Assembly: GCA_902729315.2 (NCBI GenBank)
Contig: LR746264.1
Span: 9,641,878-9,705,877 of the forward strand
DNA: 64,000 bases
Source: Spirodela intermedia
Lineage: Eukaryota; Streptophyta; Magnoliopsida; Alismatales; Araceae
Direction of reading: 5' to 3'
Each line of letters begins with the position of its first letter. The stretch's first letter is position 1. A program made the translations under genes and the position numbers. Positions 35,134 through 49,168 of this stretch are shown here, piece by piece. The notes beneath the pieces are model-generated. The model was given only the letters and a program-made list of their open reading frames with translations, was not told the DNA's origin and searched no databases.

Positions 35134-36500
35134 TGCTTCACTGTCATAGTACCATAAAAACACAGTTAAACCATAATCAGAGACAAATATAGGATAGAAA
35201 TTTGACGTCCCAACTGACTGACATAAAAGAAACCGAAACGCGGCAAGTTATGTGAACACGAGCAAGAACACGAATAATCACAGAATTTAATAGCAACTAG
35301 ACAGATATCTTACTCATGAACCAAGATATAAAAGAATTGGGGTTACATTGTCTGTGGGCCGAAACCCAAAGCGAAGCCAATTTTCTAATAGGAAAGTACC
35401 GATGGTTGTGACAATAAATTAACAATTAGAAAATAAATTCGATCTGGGTTGGGCAACCAAAGCACATGCAATCAGAAATTTGTGAACTTTTGAAAAACAT
35501 TAGGCAACCAGGAACTTATCGTCAAAGAGAGAAATTCATAAAAATAAAGTAGTGCAGATGATAGGGACAGAAGTAATATTCAAAAAGGGTTGTATGCAGC
35601 ATCTCAAAAAAATTTCAAGATGACTAGTGAAGCAGACCTCAATTAGCCAGAAGAGTAATAAGTTAAACCGTAAAGCCTGAGAGAAACTAATCAAAATCTA
35701 ATGGGAGAGATGCTAGACAGGACATGCAATAAATCTAGAACATTTTGGCTAAATGAACTAAATTAAAGGATCAGAAAATAAAGAGTAGCGGTAAATAGGA
35801 GAAGATTTCCTAGTAAGATAGGATAAAAAGTCGTACATTAGCTATTAACTAAATCTACCAGGCGGGTTCGAAATTTGAGTAACTACAGATTAAGCAACAG
35901 TGTTTTTTTCCCCACGAAAGCTAGTCGTAGGAAGAGCGGCTAGCCGAAAAAGTTTGCTACAACTAAAGAAATGAAGACTGAAAATAACATACGGGTCGTT
36001 CAAAACCAATTGCATTCAAAATGCTGGTATTCTTGGGTTGCCATGAGACAGGCAAACAAATAGACTAAAAGATGCGTTGAACACGATGACATGAATTAAA
36101 AAAAAAAATCCTGCGTTCACAAATTCATCAAACTCAAAAGGGAAAACATCCAGACGATCAAGATTCTCAGATGATTTCAGATCCCGTTATCACCCAAAAA
36201 AATTACCCCGATAATCTTTGTTCGTATGTCTGGAGATCACTCCGCGGGAGATGAAAATCAAGAAAATTGACGGCGAAAGATTTAGAGAATATCGCATCCA
36301 GTGAATGTGGAACTACGGCGTTCAGTGAACATAGACTCGAGCAAAAATGAAAAGAGAAGGTCGCAGTATCCAAAGAAGATGTATAATAAATAGAAGAGAA
36401 AGACTAAAACCCTAGCTCAGCGGGACACAATAGAGTAATAGGAGAAGGAGCTACCAAAAGCCTCCGATCCACTACCGAAACCCTAGCTTTTCCTCGCTGT
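35134..36500 (-). promoter_or_regulatory. RS2Z leader intron and first leader exon
   Basis: On the minus strand the sequence just before the ATG reads GACAG|TGAAGCAATG, a good acceptor seven bases upstream of the start. A matching donor TTTTG|GTAGCT lies at 36455, giving a leader intron of about 1.3 kb (35141-36454) and a leader exon from 36455 upwards. Two AAACCCTA telo-box motifs, seen in promoters and leaders of many growth-related plant genes, lie at 36407-36414 and 36478-36485. The intron shows no coding exon. Confidence 0.55.
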
Positions 36501-36962
36501 GCTGACCCGCTCCGGCTCAACTACGCCCCAGAAGAATATAAGGGGAACCCTTTCGACGGCACCGATGTCCTCAGATGAATCAACGGCCAAGATTCTATTA
36601 TTCAAATGGACCTCCACGGGCGGTCGCACTACCATATTCGGATCCCCTGCTGGGGGCGGGGTAATGCCCGGTCCGCCCAATCGTTGGACGTTCAGAGAAC
36701 ATCACGTGCAGTTATCTAACTCACGTGATATTTCATCAGACGGATAAGAGTGGCCACGTCGACGGTCCCCGACCCCAGGACCGTCGCCGAATAGGTCAAC
36801 CAGGTGGATTTTTGCGTTTCGCTGCGCCACGGGGCATATGCTTATTCACGCAGTGGATGACGGACGTCAGGCGGCGTAGGGGATTCCCCTCCGCTTTCGC
36901 CGGAATTAAAGAAAGTTAAAGGGAGCGTCCGGTGCTCCGCTCCGTCTGCGGAAGAACCTCCC

Positions 36963-37160
36963 ATGGCGTCAGTGAGCGTTTCTCCCACGGCGTCTGGTGT
37001 GCATAGGCTACTGACGATTAATAAAAGTAAGAAGGATTGTCATCAGTTGATTAGCAGGAGCCAAGCTAGAATAACCCAAACCTCCGCTCCGTCTCGCATC
37101 TTCACGTATAATCTGCGCTTCTCCGCGTTTTATGTGCGTGCTTTACGATCCTTTGATTAA
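36963..37160 (+). pseudogene. Orphan exon-like ORF divergent from RS2Z (doubtful)
   Basis: CCTCCCATGGCG at 36957-36968 is a good plant start context. The first 20 or so residues (MASVSVSPTASGVHRLL) look like the start of a plastid transit peptide. A possible donor GTAAGAAG follows at about 37027. No further exon is found before the transposon region begins, so this may be a gene cut off by insertions, or chance. Confidence 0.2.
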
Positions 37161-39485
37161 GTGAGGTTACCAGCGTGTTGTTTATGGAAAGAATAAATTC
37201 AAGAAAGCCTTGTTATTTTGAGTAAATCGTTGCAAACTACGTATAGATCCTTGTAAATTGTCACTGAAGGAACTTATAATAGAATCACGGGTCTTCCTTG
37301 ACTTCTAAAAAGCATGATGCATCTTCTTTGCGCTTCACAAATTTGCCTCATCTTCCGTTTTCCTTTGAGAGAAAACGTTTTCATCTAAGAATGATATATC
37401 TCGTCATGGAAAGTCAAAGGGAATGGCAAGCACATAATAGTATGGAAGGCTGGAAAATGTGGGGGCTTTTTTGGCTGAAGAGAGAGAAAATCTAGAAATG
37501 CTTTTGTCCATACTTATATTTAGGAATCTTTCAGCTCAATCACAATAGTGTGATGATATGTATCTTTCATCTTCACATAAATCGAATTTTTACACCTCTC
37601 ACCCATAATATCTCAAATTCTCTAGGGGTCTCCACGAATTTAGATTTAATGCAAATACATTGTAGATCAAGAATATTGGACGAGCAAATCTTTTGCATAA
37701 CTTCTTTCAAAAAATCCATGTTTTCATATTTCTCCTTTCCATTGGTAAATGAGCTTTCTACACAATACTCTACATGGTATTATTTGGCATAAATTTTGTT
37801 CCCATTATTCTCTTATGATTTTTAGGTTTTCTCAGGTTATGGTTAATGAATTTCTTACTCATTACCTTGATTACTCCAATTATTTACTCTTTGCCTCAAT
37901 TATATCCTGTGTTAGTTGAGAGTGGCATGTTGTGCATTTCATTTAAGTCTCCTCTTCTAGCTTGCTTTGTTTTTCTTGAAATTTTGGCATTGAAGTGTTG
38001 ACTTTCTTTCAACTGTATTAAAAAATATAAAAATTGAATGAAACAATGCTAAAAAAAAGATTTATTATGTATATTTTCTTGTACCACCCTTTAGTAGATG
38101 TTTAGTGAGTCTATTTTGGTAGAAATGTGTATTGATTTATCTTCCCATGTTTTTCCTCAAGGTAATATATTTTTTTTAACAACCAAATATATCTTCAGTA
38201 TCTTCATGATAAAAATGATAAGTTATCAATGACATTAGTATATAACAGTGATCTGCTCCAAACAATAATATTGTCATAGTTGTTAACTTGACACTTGAGG
38301 TGTCTTTCATTATGTCAATCAATATTTGTGTAATGTGATGTTACATAATGTTTTTAAAATTAGTTTTATATTTGGGCATTTGGTTTTGAGTATCACCTAT
38401 TTTTTGTGAAGAAAAATGGAAGATGGAAATTTTAAAAATAATCATGGTAAACTAGAGAGCAATTATTGAGAAATTTTCTCTAACATGTCATATCATCTCT
38501 TTTGATATCCTTTAGGCCACCACTTTAGATACCTTCCACTTCATGTGACATCTCGTCCTCAAGGCTACTTATCTACTCTAATCATCCACATGAATACCCT
38601 CCCACAAGGGTAATGTCACATGATTAGTTAGGTAAGGCAATATTCCATTGATGAAACCTCATAGCTGACAAATAATGTACACAATATGGAGGATGTGTGA
38701 AATGGTGAACACACAAAAAATGCATGCGGCATGAAGGACACATGCAATGTTGCAGTGAGTTGCCCGCACCAATGTTTCTCAAGCAGTTGGAGGTAGTGTT
38801 TGGTGCCATGATGGGGGTGATGCATCTAATGATCTCCAACCCACTACAAGAGGATGGGCCTCACAAGGCTGGATTGATGGGGAAGATTGTGGGAGAGAAT
38901 ATTGTCATCTTGAGTTAGGATGGGGAGCCACAACTAACAAGAAGACAAGGGAAATTTGTGCATCAGCAGGCCCAACGTGACAAATGGGTACGTTTCAAAT
39001 GGCCCAAGTTTAGAACAATATGATGGATAATTGTGTCAATTGGTGTCAGAACTTTAACTAATCTTCCAAGTCATGTCACTATCTCACATATTCTTTATTT
39101 TCTTAAGAAGTAGGTAGTGAGGATAATATGATGGGTGAGAGCACCTCCTATTGGCAATGAATTATTCATGTGATGTAGATGAATGTAGATTTTTTTGTGA
39201 CTATTGAGTCCCTTTGAGAACTAAATACAATAGATGAATACTTAACTCTAGTTGTCAAAAGAAAAGACATTAATACTTACAAATAATGAATTACAAAGTC
39301 ATTGTATATACTCACGAGTAGACTGAGAATAACATGGCCTATCTATGTGAGATGACAACAATCTTTGACAAGAAGTGATGAAAGTAAAGTATTAACAAAA
39401 GAGTTCACAAGTTGGTGGAAGTACCTCAAGAAGAAGTATCTCATGCCTCAAAATCTTAGGGCCCAAACCCCTTATTGGTGAAAAA
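37161..39485. other. AT-rich decayed repeats left of the copia element
   Basis: No gene or intact element recognised. Many short frames with stops; the composition matches the stretch to the right of the copia element, so both may be parts of one older element split by the insertion. No LTR pair or domain could be assigned. Confidence 0.4.
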
Positions 39486-39987
39486 TGTTATAAAAAATAG
39501 CCAAGATCACTAAGGAACATAAAATAATATTCTTAAATAGATTGTGACTGAAAAGTAAATGAAGATATATCAAATATTTAAGGTAGAAATCAAGAGCACA
39601 CTCTAAGTATTTGAGATGCAACAATTATACCTTATAGACAATCTTCCATATGTTGTATATTCACCTCAAAAATACCTTTATTTTGTTAGTCTCTAGCATC
39701 TAAGAAGATACACCTCAATCTCTCTTTCTCTCCTATGTCTCCATTATAAGTAACCTCTAATACAATCTTTGAGTTGTAATCCTACTTCACAAAGACAACC
39801 AGTCATAAAAAGATTAAGCAATATAATATATTAGTGAGAAAGAGAGCAGGGGAGATGTATGGACTGAGAAGTAGAGAAAGAAAGGAGAAAGAATCATTAA
39901 TCCCAAGGATTTTTGTACTTAATGTTTCCCATTAAAATAAAGCCCATGATAAGTTTTTAACCTGTCTCATCCCCTAAGAGAGTTACC
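39486..39987 (-). repeat. Copia 3' LTR
   Basis: Starts TGTTATAAAAAATAGCC and ends GAGAGTTACC; aligns along its length to 42541-43054 with many substitutions and small gaps. Confidence 0.85.
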
Positions 39988-42526
39988 TTTTTGTCCTTTC
40001 ATTCTTTGAGAATTCATTTGCATCACACTATTTTCTACCCCTTTTTGAAGTTCAACTAGATCTGAAGTCATATTTTTTGTCCAATAACTCTTTTTCTTGT
40101 AGCATTGCTTTCAACCATTCATCATTCTCCTCACAATTAATTATTTTTTTGAAGGAGGTGGGACTTCCATCACATAGAGTCAAAGTAAAAGCCACTTACT
40201 CTTTAAAATCGTACCTCTATGGATGTATGATCAACCCTCTAGACCTCTCAATTATAATGTCACCATCTTCTTCCCTAATTAAATCATTATCTTTAGTTGT
40301 CATGAGATAACTAGGTGTCTCCTCCACCTTCACTTGAATACTTTCTTTGTTCAAATTCACATTTTCTTACCATTGTACCTATTCATGATCAAAATATTTT
40401 AGTATATAATTTTCATCAAAAATTGCATTCCTACTTATCATAATATTTTTGGTTGTAAGATACCACAACTTATACCTTTTTACACCATTAATGTATCACA
40501 AGAAAATACACTTCTTGATCTTTGGGTCAAGTTTAAATCTCTCATAACTAGGAATATAAATATATCTAATACATCAAAATATACGTAAATTTGAATAGTT
40601 TACTTCTCTACTTATTTGTACTTTCTCAACTAATTTTCCTTTAAGAAAAATATTAGACGACTTATTAATTACATAAATCATCATATGTATAGCTTTAGCT
40701 CAAAACTCTTTGGGTAAATTAACATTCAATCTCAAGCATCTTGCTCTCTCAGTAATTATTATGTTCATTATTTCAACTACTCCATTATGTTGGGTTATTT
40801 CTATGATTTTTTTTAATTCTTTGATCTTTATAGTACTTAACAAACTTAGAATTTGTATATTATGTCTTATTGTTAATTCTTAACACTTTTCTTACTCCTT
40901 TTTTGGTTTTCAAATTAAAATTTTCACAAGTTGAAACTTCACAAAAACTTCCAACTTATACTTCATCAATAAACCTAGACCTTTATACAATAATCATCAA
41001 TAGAAGTCGAAAAAAATAAGATCCTTCATTTGACATTACATCAATAGTATCTCATACATCATAATGAATATAATTTATCACTCTTATACTAGTATGATTG
41101 AATTTTTTTAAAATTTATTTTACATTATTTTTTCATCACACAAATCTTATAAAAATCAAATTTATAAGTTTTGACTCCCCTAAGTAGTCCACACTTATAA
41201 ACTTCTTTAATACTGACCATCACAAAGATGGCCCAATCTCTTGTGTCACAATAGTATGGTATCTTCTAAGGGACCAACATGTGTTGCTAGTGATGTTCCA
41301 CTTATGACAATATTTCAAGTTTGTAAATATTTCTTTGTAGTTGTCTACCTTTCATCACTACAAGTACTCTTATGTAAACTTTCAGAATTCCACATTCACC
41401 TTTCTAAGTGTAACTATTTGAATCTAATGTTCTCAAAGAAATTAAATTCTTCTTGAGATCAAGGACATGTCTCACATTCCCCCAATGTTCTCACGATCCC
41501 TCAAACAACTTGATTTTGATGGTATCAATTCAAACAACTTTGTATGACAACATAACCTGTATCACATGTTGTGTAAATGTCAAATCAATCACTTTTATGA
41601 CACATATGATATGAACACCCTAAGTCAAGAATTGAAGAATCATTTAGCCCATATGTTGCTACCAAAATAGAAAGTATTCCCAAACATTGTATTTTGTTTC
41701 TTTTTTTGTAATATTTTTTAATTTTGAAGAGCCGTTATAGTGCTCTTACCTTGATTTCTTTTGAGACAATCTCTCCTCAAGTGTCCATTTTTATGTCATT
41801 AATGACATCCTTAATTTTTAAGTTAGTCAACTCTAGACTTTGATTTTCTCCTCTCCAAAGTCTTTTCTTTTTTCTTTTACCTTCTTCTTTCTTCTCTTCT
41901 CTTTACCATCAATCCTTCATACATATCATCATATTAACCTTTTTTTTGATAATATTATAGCATGGTTGATATTATCTCATTACACTTTACTATTTTCTTT
42001 TCATACAAGAATGTTGTAATTAAATGTTGATGTTAATTAGGGAGGGAATTAAGAAGATAGATGGCCTTATCTTCATAGTCATACTTCACTTCTAGTCTCA
42101 TAGATCACTTAAAATATGATTAAAAGAGTCTATGTCTTGCAAGATTAGTACCTTCAACCATCTTTACTCCATATATTTCTTCTAGAAAAATAATTACTCA
42201 TTAATGATTTTGACATTTATTGACTTTCTAATTTCTTCTAAATTTCAAAAAGTGATTTTTCATTAAGAACATGCTATAAAACACCATATGCAAGACATAA
42301 TATAATAGTGATTGCAGAATTTGTTTCTATTTTTTTCCAATCATTATTTGTGACATTTTCATGTTTACTTCATTTTCCTATTAATGTTAATGCAAGATAC
42401 TGCTAAATAAATAAATCTTTCAACCTATATTTCTACAAGCTAAAATTAGAAGTTCCATCAAATTTCTCATTGTCAAAATGAGATGAAGAAGAATTTGTCA
42501 TTTTCTGTCCCTAACAAATTTTTTAT

Positions 42527-42538
42527 GCTATGATACCA
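42527..42538 (-). other. Copia primer-binding site
   Basis: Read on the minus strand, TGGTATCATAGC differs by one base from the usual TGGTATCAGAGC complementary to the 3' end of initiator tRNA-Met. It is two bases from the 5' LTR. Confidence 0.8.
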
Positions 42539-42540
42539 CT

Positions 42541-43054
42541 TGTCATAAAAAATAGCCAAGATCTCTAAGAAATAGAAACTAATATTCTCAAATAAATTGT
42601 GACTAAAAAGTAATTGAAGATATAATGAATATTTAAGGTAAAAATCAAGAGTATACTCCAAGTATATGAGATGTAGAAAATACATCATGTAGACAACCTT
42701 TCACATGTTGTGTATCACCTCACTTATACATGTATTTTGCTAGTCTATAGCTTCTAAAAACAACCACCTCAATATATCTTTCTCTCCTCTATCTATGTTA
42801 CCAACAACTTCTACTATAGCCTTTGAGTTTGTAGTCTTGCTTCACAAGGACAACTAAACTTGAAAGGATCAAACAAGATAACAAACTAGTGGGAGAGAGA
42901 GGGGAAGAGATATATGGATCAATAAGATATAGAAGAAAAAGGAAAAGAACTATAAATCCCAAGGGTTTTCATACTTAGTTCATGACCATTGAAAATAGAG
43001 CTTGTAATAAGGTATAAGGTTTTTCACCTTCTCTCATCCCCTAAGAGAGTTACA
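42541..43054 (-). repeat. Copia 5' LTR
   Basis: Starts TGTCATAAAAAATAGCC and ends GAGAGTTACA; partner of 39486-39987. Confidence 0.85.
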
Positions 43055-44191
43055 TTTTTCCCCGTTTATATGGGCCATAAGAAAGTCCATACAAAAGAGG
43101 CCTCGCTCCTCTAAGTTTTGAGTTTATTTTAGGCATATATAATTAAAATATGAAGCCATATCCCAACAAAAAAGATGCATATGTAATTAATAACTTCATA
43201 TGAAGTCTCAAGACATACATGGTGTTAAATATATATTTAATATAAAAAGTATTTGTGACTAATTTATACCTTAGTATATACTGATGTATGTTGGCTGATG
43301 CGAATGGAGAATTGTAATTGAAAGCTCATTGCCTCTCAATTGAACTTCTCAAAAATAAATAAACAATTATGTCCCACAAATAATACATTGATAACTCATG
43401 AGACACTATATCAACTTAAATTCATAGACATGGTACATGAATATGTGGATGAATTAATGCCCTTATTATTAGAAGTGTATGACATGAGGGAGGTAGATAA
43501 ATTGTATAAAATCACAACATGATTAGAATCATGAGTGTAATTTGAGCTCCTACAAAAGGGATCAATGATCTTCTTAATATAATCATATCAATAAAGGTTC
43601 TACAAGATCACTGTAAAATAGTATGATGTAGAGATTGTGGGCACATAAAACTTGTAACCTCAAGGAAGACGAGGCCAAGAAAATGACTATAATTAATATA
43701 TGTACAACTACTAAAGATAGAAGATAATCATATGATAAATACTATTGTGGGCCAAGAAGGATCAATGATGTCATAGTGCAATGTACCATTGAGGTAGGCT
43801 TAATCTTATAGCCACAAAAAATCTTCTTCTCCTAAATATTAAGAAACTATTAACACCAAATCTTTTTTAATATTGAGAGTTATGAAAGGAAAATGATATT
43901 TGATATATCATGTTCATTTCTTTTTTAATGATGGTGGATAGTGGAACAACCTAAAACTTTTTATGAAAATGAGAGGTCAACAAACTAGAGCTAGAGTAAA
44001 CCTATGGAGACATCTATGTAAAGGTAATCAACTTTGAAGCCTAAACATCAATATGAAAGGCATGAATAAAGGTAGTCATAAAGGATTTTCTTACCTTTAG
44101 TTAAATTTCAATTTTCTTATCCTATTATGTTTCCTCTCTATATCTCTCTCAAATATTCTTGATTGTAATTTATCTATTTCATAGGCCATGG
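43055..44191. other. Decayed repeat sequence between the two LTR elements
   Basis: AT-rich, with short broken frames (for example 43340-43522) and no domain I can name. It forms the left flank of the gypsy insertion; the right flank at 49633 continues directly after removal of the element and one target copy. Confidence 0.4.
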
Positions 44192-44196
44192 TATTA

Positions 44197-44564
44197 TGAT
44201 ACACGGGACCAACAAATGACATGACAACTGCATGCAGCACAACGCCCGCACAGGGCACGACGTCAACATGGAGCACGACATCCGTTACAAGGGCTCAATA
44301 ATAAAGGATGATGTCACAAGCTTGACATCAGCCAATAGAGGAAGACCATTACCTTAAAGGGGTGGGATCTAAACCTTAATCCCACATCGAAATTAAAGGG
44401 AGGACCCACCAAGAGACCTTCTTTAAAGAAGGACCCCCGACCCCATGTAAGATTATCTTGGGAGAAGTCCAGATCCTCCATGTTTTGGAGAACTTGAGCC
44501 CTTAGCGTATTAGCTCGGGAGTTCACCAGGGATCTTGTGCAAAGCAGCCAACATTCTTGTTATA
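44197..44564 (+). repeat. Gypsy 5' LTR
   Basis: Starts TGATACACGGGACC and ends TTGTTATA. It is about 90 bases shorter than the 3' LTR because a GCAC-rich tandem tract is shorter here. Confidence 0.88.
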
Positions 44565-44565
44565 G

Positions 44566-44581
44566 TGGTATTAGAACCAGG
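44566..44581 (+). other. Gypsy primer-binding site
   Basis: TGGTATTAGAACCAGG, two differences from the tRNA-Met complement TGGTATCAGAGCCAGG, one base after the 5' LTR. Confidence 0.85.
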
Positions 44582-44639
44582 TTTTGAAGCAAGGTTAGGA
44601 TTCTCTACATCCTCTTCTTTTTTTTTTTTACTTACCATA

Positions 44640-47600
44640 GATAATGGAGAGGAGGGTAAATTGAGTACGAGTGGTACCCAAGGGCAAAGAATTGCTCGAT
44701 TAGTAGAGCAACAAGAGACCACAGCTCATGTTGTGGAGACTTTGACAGAACAATGATAGGTCGAATCGGGTTACCTACGAGAAGAAGCAACTCAATTGAG
44801 CCTAAGGGAGGAGCAAGACTGAGTAGCAATTGAAACACTCTCGACAAAACTCAATGAGGAGACACGGTCGATCTATGATTAAACATGGGCTATGGCCACT
44901 GCTTACGAATCCCATAAGGAAGATATATCGACATTATGGGAGAAATTTTTCAAAAGGATGGAGGAATTGACAAGTAAGTTTCAAAGGTTCCTCAACTCGA
45001 AAGCAAACCTTGGCTCAACTCAAGTCAAGGCCCCATAGCCAAAGGCCCACTTAGGAGAATAGGATGCCATGTTAATCGAGAACTTCATTTGAGATCTCCA
45101 AAGGCACTTCAACTCTAACACTACCTTCGAAGAAGAGAAAGTATTTGTGGGAAACCTATTCCTTGCCGGACATGCAAAGATTTGATAGATACTTCGAACA
45201 TAAGATTTCTTAAGGCCACCAATCACTGATTGAGAAGGATTTATGCGGGAAATTTGAGATCAATTTTGTCTAGCAAACTCAGCCAAGCTACTCGGACTAT
45301 GATGAGGCAACTTAAACATGTCGGGTCTATCTGAGAATACGTGGAGAAATTCTCCATGTTGGTATTGGAAGTACCTCGGATGGATGAGGAAGACAAGTTT
45401 CACTATTTCATGGAAGGACTTCAGACATGGGCGCAAAATGAAATCCACAGACAAGGAGCCCACGACATCTGAGGAACAATGATGGTGGCAGACGGACTGA
45501 TAGATAACTAATGCCAACAATCATATGACAATGACACATCTCAAGGGGGTTGAGGTCACAATGCCAATCAGGGACAAGGAGGACCGGCCCAAATAGGAGC
45601 GAGTCAAGGCAACCACAACCAAGGTCGAAATGAGACCCCTCTATAAATTGGGAGACCCAAGTGGACAGGGTGCCACGTATGTGGGGGCCCTCACCAAAGT
45701 GCATACTATCTCGACTGAGCCGATCAACACATGGTGAGAGCTTGGCTCAATCCCATCTTGCCACCAATAATTGAAGAGGTACCACATCTAAACACCATTT
45801 AGCTTATGAATGTGGTACAAGTGAAGGCCATACATGAGGCTCTTAGGAAATTACTCTTTGTAGAGGCAATTATCAACTCCACTCTGATGAAGACATTGGT
45901 AGACTTAGGGGCCACTCATAACTTTCTATCAGAGAAAGAAGCCCATTGCCTTGGGTTGAGCTGGGTTTGCACTAATAATCAGATCAAGGCTATCAACTCT
46001 AAAGCCTAAACTTCAGTGAGACTGACCCAACACGTGAAGACACATATGGGTATATGGGAAGACTAGTTGGACTTCTTCATGCTACGAATAGATGATTTTA
46101 ATGTCATTCTTGGGGTTGATTTCATGACCAAAGCAAAAGCAAAAATATTCCTCCACTTCATGGCATATTGATATGTGGAAGGAAACATTCCTACTTTGTA
46201 CAAGAGACCACTCATGAGGGAGTAAGACCACAAATTATCTCAACCATGCAGCTGAAAAATGAACTACAACATGAGGCGGACACATTCTTAGTCACTCTAC
46301 AAGAAGTTGAGGGAGAAGGTCAGAAGGTGAGACATCCACAAGTATTATCTTTACTTAACGAATTTCAAGACATCATGCTAGATAAATTACCTACTAAATT
46401 ACCACCTAAATGAGATATAGAACATATGATTGAATTGTTATCAAGAGAACGTCCATCGACTAGAGCCTCATACAAGATGTTGCCAGCCCACTTGGAAGAA
46501 TTGAGTAAACAATTGGAGGAGCTATTAGAGACATGACATATATGACCCTCACATGCACCATTTGGGGCCCCTGTCCTTTTTTAATAGAAGAAAGATAGAA
46601 CGTTGAGACTCTATGTAGATTATAAAGCCTTGAACAAAATTACAGTAAACAACAAGTATCTAGTTCCTAATGCAGAAGACTTATTTAATAGGTTGGGAGC
46701 AGTAAGAGTGTTCTCGAAATTAGACTTGAAAGTTGACTATCATCAAGTCCGCATCAAAGAGAGGGATGAGCAGAAAACAACATGTGTCACATGATATAGA
46801 TCATATGAATTTACAGTCATAGCATTTGAGTTGACCGATGCTCTGATAACATTTTGTGCTTTAATGAATCATATATTTCGTCCATTTATAGACAAGTTTG
46901 CAGTGGTCTATCTTGATGATATCTTATTATATAATTATAATTTAAGAGACACCTATTGCACTTATGTCAGATATTAGAGATATTAAAATGACATCAATTA
47001 TATTTGAATCCTTTTAAATGTACATTTGTGATGACGGAAGTAGAATTTCTAGATCATGTGATTAGAGGTGGAAAAGTGTAAATGGACCACAGAAAGGTGT
47101 TAGCAATCAAAGATTGGCCTGAACCAAAAGGAGTAGTAGAGTTAAGATCATTCATAGGGTTGGCTAATTATTATCGTAAGTTTACCAAGAGTTTGTCTTA
47201 TATAGTAGCCCTATTGACAAAACTCTTGAAGAAAGATCAACGATGAGAATGGTCGGATAAATGTCAACAAGCCTTTGACAACCTTAGGTCAGCAATCATG
47301 CAGGAGCTAGTCTTACAACTTCCCAACTTTAGCAAACCATTTGAAGTATACACAGATGCTTCAGAAATGATCATCGGAGGAGAGAAAGTTAAATGACACA
47401 GAGCAACAGCAACGGTACTTAGTGCATGAGAAGGGGATGACAGCAGTGGTCCATTGTTTGCGAGTGTGGAGGCATTACTTACTTGACCAACACTTCACCA
47501 TCTATACTAACAATGTGGCAACAAGTTGTTTCAACTACTAGAAAAAATTATCACTTAAATAAGCAAGATGACAAGACCTTTTAGTAGAGTATAACTTCAC

Positions 47601-49130
47601 ACGTAAATATAAACTAGGATAGACCAACGTGGTTGCCGATGTACTGAGCCGTCAAGGAGCCATAGTAGAAATAACTACATTATTAGTAAGTGTAGAAAAT
47701 CTTTTGGATGAAATTCGGGTAGCATATAATACGGACCTCACCATTAAATAACTAATTCAATAGATAGAGTCTAGTGAGACATGTCGATTTTAGATGGGGG
47801 AAGATATCCTTTAGACAGAGGGCCAACGACCTTTTGTCTCACAAGGGAGACAACTACGGTGTCGACTACTTTGAGAGACACACGATGTGCCCTTTGCTGG
47901 ACACTCGGGGCAATAGAAGACACTAGCCCTCTTATCATCTAATTAATATTGGCCAAACATAGAGCGGGATGTGGAAACATATGTCCACTCTTGCCTAATA
48001 TGTCAATAGGACAAGATAGAGCGGCGCTGCCCAGCCAAAATATTGGTGTCGTTACCTATCCTAGAAGGACCGTGGAAATCTCTATCAATAGACTTCATCA
48101 TAGGACTACCACGAGTGGGGGACCTAGACACCATCTTGGTGGTGGTCAACAGGTTCTCTAAGTATGCCACATTCATACCAACCCACTCAGAATGCAAAGC
48201 GGAAGAAGTGGCCGGCTTATTTTTGACACACATTGTCAAGCTATGGGGCCTTCTATGAGACATTATTTTAGATCACGACCCCCACTTCACTGGAAGATTC
48301 TGGTCAGCCCTCTTTACTCTTTTGGGTATTGAACTAAGCTTCTATACAACATTCTAGATCGATGGATAGACAGAGAGAGTCAATGGCATGTTGGAAGATT
48401 AATTGAGACAATTAGGTGGAGCTCTTAGATGCGGCATAGTTTGCTCATAACATTCAACAATGTGTCTCTACTGGACACTCCCCATGTGAACTAGCTATGG
48501 GAAGGTAATCATTGACGCCTCCAGAATTGGTGAAATAATAAGAATCGGGATACCTACTAGCCACATACCGATTTATTAAGAACCGCCATGACCGACTAGA
48601 GGAAGCTCGCAAAGCCCTTGCGAGAGCTGCTCAACAAATGAACAAAAATGTGGATCGCTACAGACGAGAGGTTGAATACGACGTCGGAGACTAGGTACTA
48701 CTACGCATATATCCTACCCACAAGAGTATGTAGAGATTGAAGCGCCATAACGAATTGGTCCCTAGATACGACAGGTCTTTCCAAATCGTCGCCTACATAA
48801 GCCACCTGTTGTACTATCTATGACTCCCGCCATGAGTCTCAATCCATCTAGTATTTCACATCTCCCTATTAAAAGCTTACAATGTAGATGTGAATGACCT
48901 AGAATGTAATTGGCCCCACTGCCCCCCACCAATGGTACAAACACACTATGACCAAGCAGCAATCACCATTTTGAATCACCAGGTCATCAACAAAGGAGGG
49001 TGCAACCATGCCCACCGCAACACATTCTATCTAGTGCAATGGGCAGAATAACCTCGGGAGGCTGCCACATAGAAGAAAGAGGTGAACCTATGACAATTTG
49101 AGGATCTAATCCAGGCCTATTGGTAACACC
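44640..49130 (+). pseudogene. Broken gag-pol of the chromovirus
   Basis: Frames with stops show, in order: a Gag region (about 44640-45530); an aspartic-protease motif near 45890-45930 in which the residue after the catalytic Asp is changed; reverse transcriptase (about 46595-46935) with YLDD at about 46910; an RNase H motif VYTDAS at about 47345; an integrase core with IDFIIGLP and VVVNRFSKYATFIP (about 48060-48250); and a chromodomain-like C-terminus (about 48960-49125). Several stop codons and frame changes mean no polyprotein can be made. Confidence 0.85.
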
Positions 49131-49168
49131 ATCCAACAAGGACGTCGGACTTCACTAAAAGGAGAGAA

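Larger units (their letters stand above)
39486..43054 (-). mobile_element. Ty1/copia LTR retrotransposon, decayed, lacking reverse transcriptase
   Basis: Two direct LTRs (39486-39987 and 42541-43054) enclose 2.55 kb whose coding strand is minus. A primer-binding site complementary to initiator tRNA-Met lies two bases inside the right (5') LTR. Minus-strand translation shows, in order, a Gag zinc-knuckle-like piece (about 41745-41795), the end of the integrase core (HNGVVEIMN, RARCLRLN, about 40690-40800) and the integrase C-terminal region (about 40410-40560). Only about 390 bases follow before the 3' LTR, too few for reverse transcriptase and RNase H. Many stops are present. No clear target duplication was found. 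Confidence 0.85.

Noticed and set aside
39481-43060. Target-site duplication for the copia element
   Set aside because: Left flank AAAAA and right flank TTTTT do not match as direct repeats.
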